From: Fragum whitleyi
Taxonomy: Eukaryota; Mollusca; Bivalvia; Cardiida; Cardiidae
Assembly (NCBI GenBank): GCA_948146395.1
Contig: OX411552.1
Span: 14,120,957-14,184,956, forward strand
Direction: 5' to 3'
Length of the DNA: 64,000 nucleotides
Made by a program: the position numbers and the translations under genes
Shown: piece by piece, positions 62,100-64,000 of the stretch
Layout: every line of letters starts with the position of its first letter
How positions within the stretch are numbered: position 1 is the first letter of the stretch
The notes under the pieces: generated by a model
Database searches by the model: none
What the model was told of the DNA's origin: nothing
Seen by the model: the letters and a program-made list of their open reading frames with translations, nothing else

Positions 62100-62650
62100 T
62101 AATAAAGGTAAAGCTCAAAAAGCTCTAAATCTTAATGGAGCTCGGGATATTACACTTTCAACAAATAAAAGTCCACAAATCATTAGCTGCAACCCAGACC
62201 CAGAAAAAATTTTGAAACATTGTCAATTTTGACCTCTGACTACAGGCGAAACAGAAAGAATAGGAGGCTCGGTATAAAGGTGTTTAAATTCAACCGGCAA
62301 ACCATTTTATGTAGCAGATATGCTCAAATATGGTCTGGTGTGAAGAAAACGATGTTTAAAACTGATTTTTATCACATGTTCTACATTTTGTAGTTCAACG
62401 GGAATTATCAATCTATATTTTATGCATTTTTGAAGAAAAACATGTTTTAGGTGTTGTTTCTAGGAACCTTTTTTCTGCATACATAAGCTCTATCACTTTC
62501 CTCTAGGGCCATATGCCGCCCACAATTGTCGAACATTTTCAATTTTTATCCTAGTCTATGTTGCAGCTAACATCCCATGAGACAAAAATCGCTCCATTGA
62601 CAATTTTTTGAGCTCCGTGTGAATTTAGAGCTTTTTGAGGTTTTCTCATG
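62100..62650. repeat. Fold-back with distant arms
   Basis: 'aagctcaaaaagctctaaat' near 62110 is mirrored by 'tttagagctttttgaggttt' near 62623, and 'aatggagctc' by 'gagctccgtg'. The interior is non-coding. Confidence 0.6.
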
Positions 62651-62799
62651 TTGCGCTTTAAATTCAATGAAATAACAGTAATTTTTCGCCAAAATCATCT
62701 GGATAGTTGCTTAAAAATCCACATAGCAAATTTCACGAAAATCCAAACACAACAGAAAAAATTATCTTGTTTTTAAAGTGGCCAGTTAGAAGTTTTGAC

Positions 62800-63664
62800 T
62801 AGTATATGTTAGAATGTCCTCTGCCAATAAAAAATTATGCTGTTCATCTGCCCAAAATATTCTTTGCAGACTGATACACCTTCACAGAAATATTTTAGTC
62901 CATCTGTTTAAACTTTCAGGATAGTTTGTTTTACCCTATATTGAATATTCTATCATATAACCTATCTGAAGAAATGACCTCTGCCCATAAAATACATATT
63001 TTCCATCTGATCACAATATTTTTTTGTAGACTGATAAAGGATCACTAAAGAATCATTCCAGTGAAATTTGGGTTAAATGCATCTGTTAGATTCTGTGAAA
63101 ATGATTTTCAAAGTTTTCACAATATAACATATAGAGAAATGACCTCCACCCATAAAATATATATTTTTCATCTGATCACAATTATTTTTGGTAGACTTGT
63201 TGAAGTTTACTCAAGGATCATTCCTGTGAAGTTTGGTTGATATCCATTGGTTAGATTCTGAGAAAATGATTTTCAAAGTTACCACTATATAACATATAGA
63301 GAGTTGACCTCCGTCCATAAAAGACATATTTTTCATCTGATCAAAGTGATATTTTGTAGGCTTAAAGAGGGCTAATTCATGTGAAGTTTGGCTTATATCC
63401 ATCAATTAGTTTCTGAGAAAAGCCACCTATTACTATGTATGGAAATTAGCTTCGCCCATTACAGCCATGATTTTCAACTGATTAAAAATCTTTGAAGGTA
63501 TCTGATAGAGGAATATTCCTGTGAAATTTGATGGGAATCCATCCAGTACTTTAAGAGGAGAAGATTTTTAAAGTAAAAGTTTAAGGACAGACAGACTGAC
63601 GCACAGACGACGGACACCCCGCCATGACAATAGCCCGCTGGCCTTTCGGCCAGTGGAGCTAGAA
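62800..63664 (+). mobile_element. Pearl-like element, GTGGAGC type, 5'-truncated
   Basis: Core units as in 25570-26789, a short microsatellite at 63585-63616, and the 3' end 'gctggcctttcggccagtgg' then agctagaaaa. There is no 5' tip. Confidence 0.8.
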
Positions 63665-63843
63665 AATCTATTGACTCTATATAAATCATACAAAAGTGTG
63701 ATTAGGTTTTTAGTCTCATACCTAAATGGTATCAAAAATACTTTTTCATATCTTATAACCAATTTAATCAAGTAAAATCATTCATACTTTTTTTTATTAT
63801 TATGAAGTAGGTTTTGTAAGGGACTACTTTAAAAATAGCTGCA

Positions 63844-64000
63844 TAATCAAAATTGTTTTCATCAAGATTTACATAAAGACAAAAAGTAAGGAGGAGTTTC
63901 GTTCAAAGAGCTGCAATTTCAAAAAGCCCTAGATACTAAGTTTTAAGCGGGCATAATTTAGGGTAAAATTAATGAACCATAAAATCCTTGATTCATGCTC
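63844..64000 (+). repeat. Core unit of the 22755-23838 element type, cut by the window edge
   Basis: 'agacaaaaagtaaggaggag' and 'ctaagttttaagcgggcata' match 23040-23160. Confidence 0.75.

Noticed and set aside
57871..64000. Upstream copine exons (rest of C2B, C2A)
   Set aside because: Searched the minus strand by eye for the expected 'NP.W' and 'SDP' C2 motifs with splice sites; none could be supported. A profile-based search could still find a short exon.

Overview
This is a window of animal nuclear genome, most likely from a bivalve mollusc. The genome is AT-rich, the genes are split by introns, and tRNA-derived SINEs and dense TTAA-, TA- and 8-bp-TSD MITEs are present. The strongest clue is the abundance of elements carrying GGAC/GACA microsatellites, internal tandem repeats and a 3' hairpin, the architecture of the bivalve 'pearl' / Helentron-associated elements. 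Species cannot be fixed from the window alone.

Only three protein-coding genes can be supported. (1) At the left edge on the + strand is the last coding exon (2051-2215) of a gene whose C-terminus looks like the HEPN domain found at the end of sacsin-type proteins. A broken LINE lies antisense in what is presumably its last intron. (2) A copine gene on the - strand runs across most of the window. Eight exons, all with GT/AG sites and agreeing reading phase, encode the C-terminal 323 residues (end of C2B, whole copine/vWA domain, stop at 18573). The C2A and most of the C2B exons lie beyond the right edge or were not found. (3) A small + strand gene for an 87-residue membrane protein (45790-46053) sits nested and antisense inside the 24.5-kb copine intron.

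Everything else is repeat-derived. Layout: 1-2.9 kb HEPN gene end; 3.2-5.4 kb an array of about 17 units (period about 91 bp) whose 27-nt core looks like a mini-exon with splice sites; 6-18.5 kb intergenic repeats between the convergent HEPN and copine genes; 18.6-57.9 kb copine exons separated by repeat-filled introns; 57.9-64 kb further copine intron with nested pearl-like elements.

The most interesting non-genic signal is a shared grammar among about 18 pearl-like elements of at least seven terminus types. It runs: 5' tip AACAAGAG, a 5-7 bp stem with a 2-3 nt loop, a short subterminal repeat, a tandem core, a GGAC/GACA microsatellite, a 3' hairpin followed by the inverted copy of the subterminal repeat, and AAAA. 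The 5' stem sequence differs between families while pairing is kept. Several elements are nested in one another and in MITEs, so relative insertion order can be read directly.
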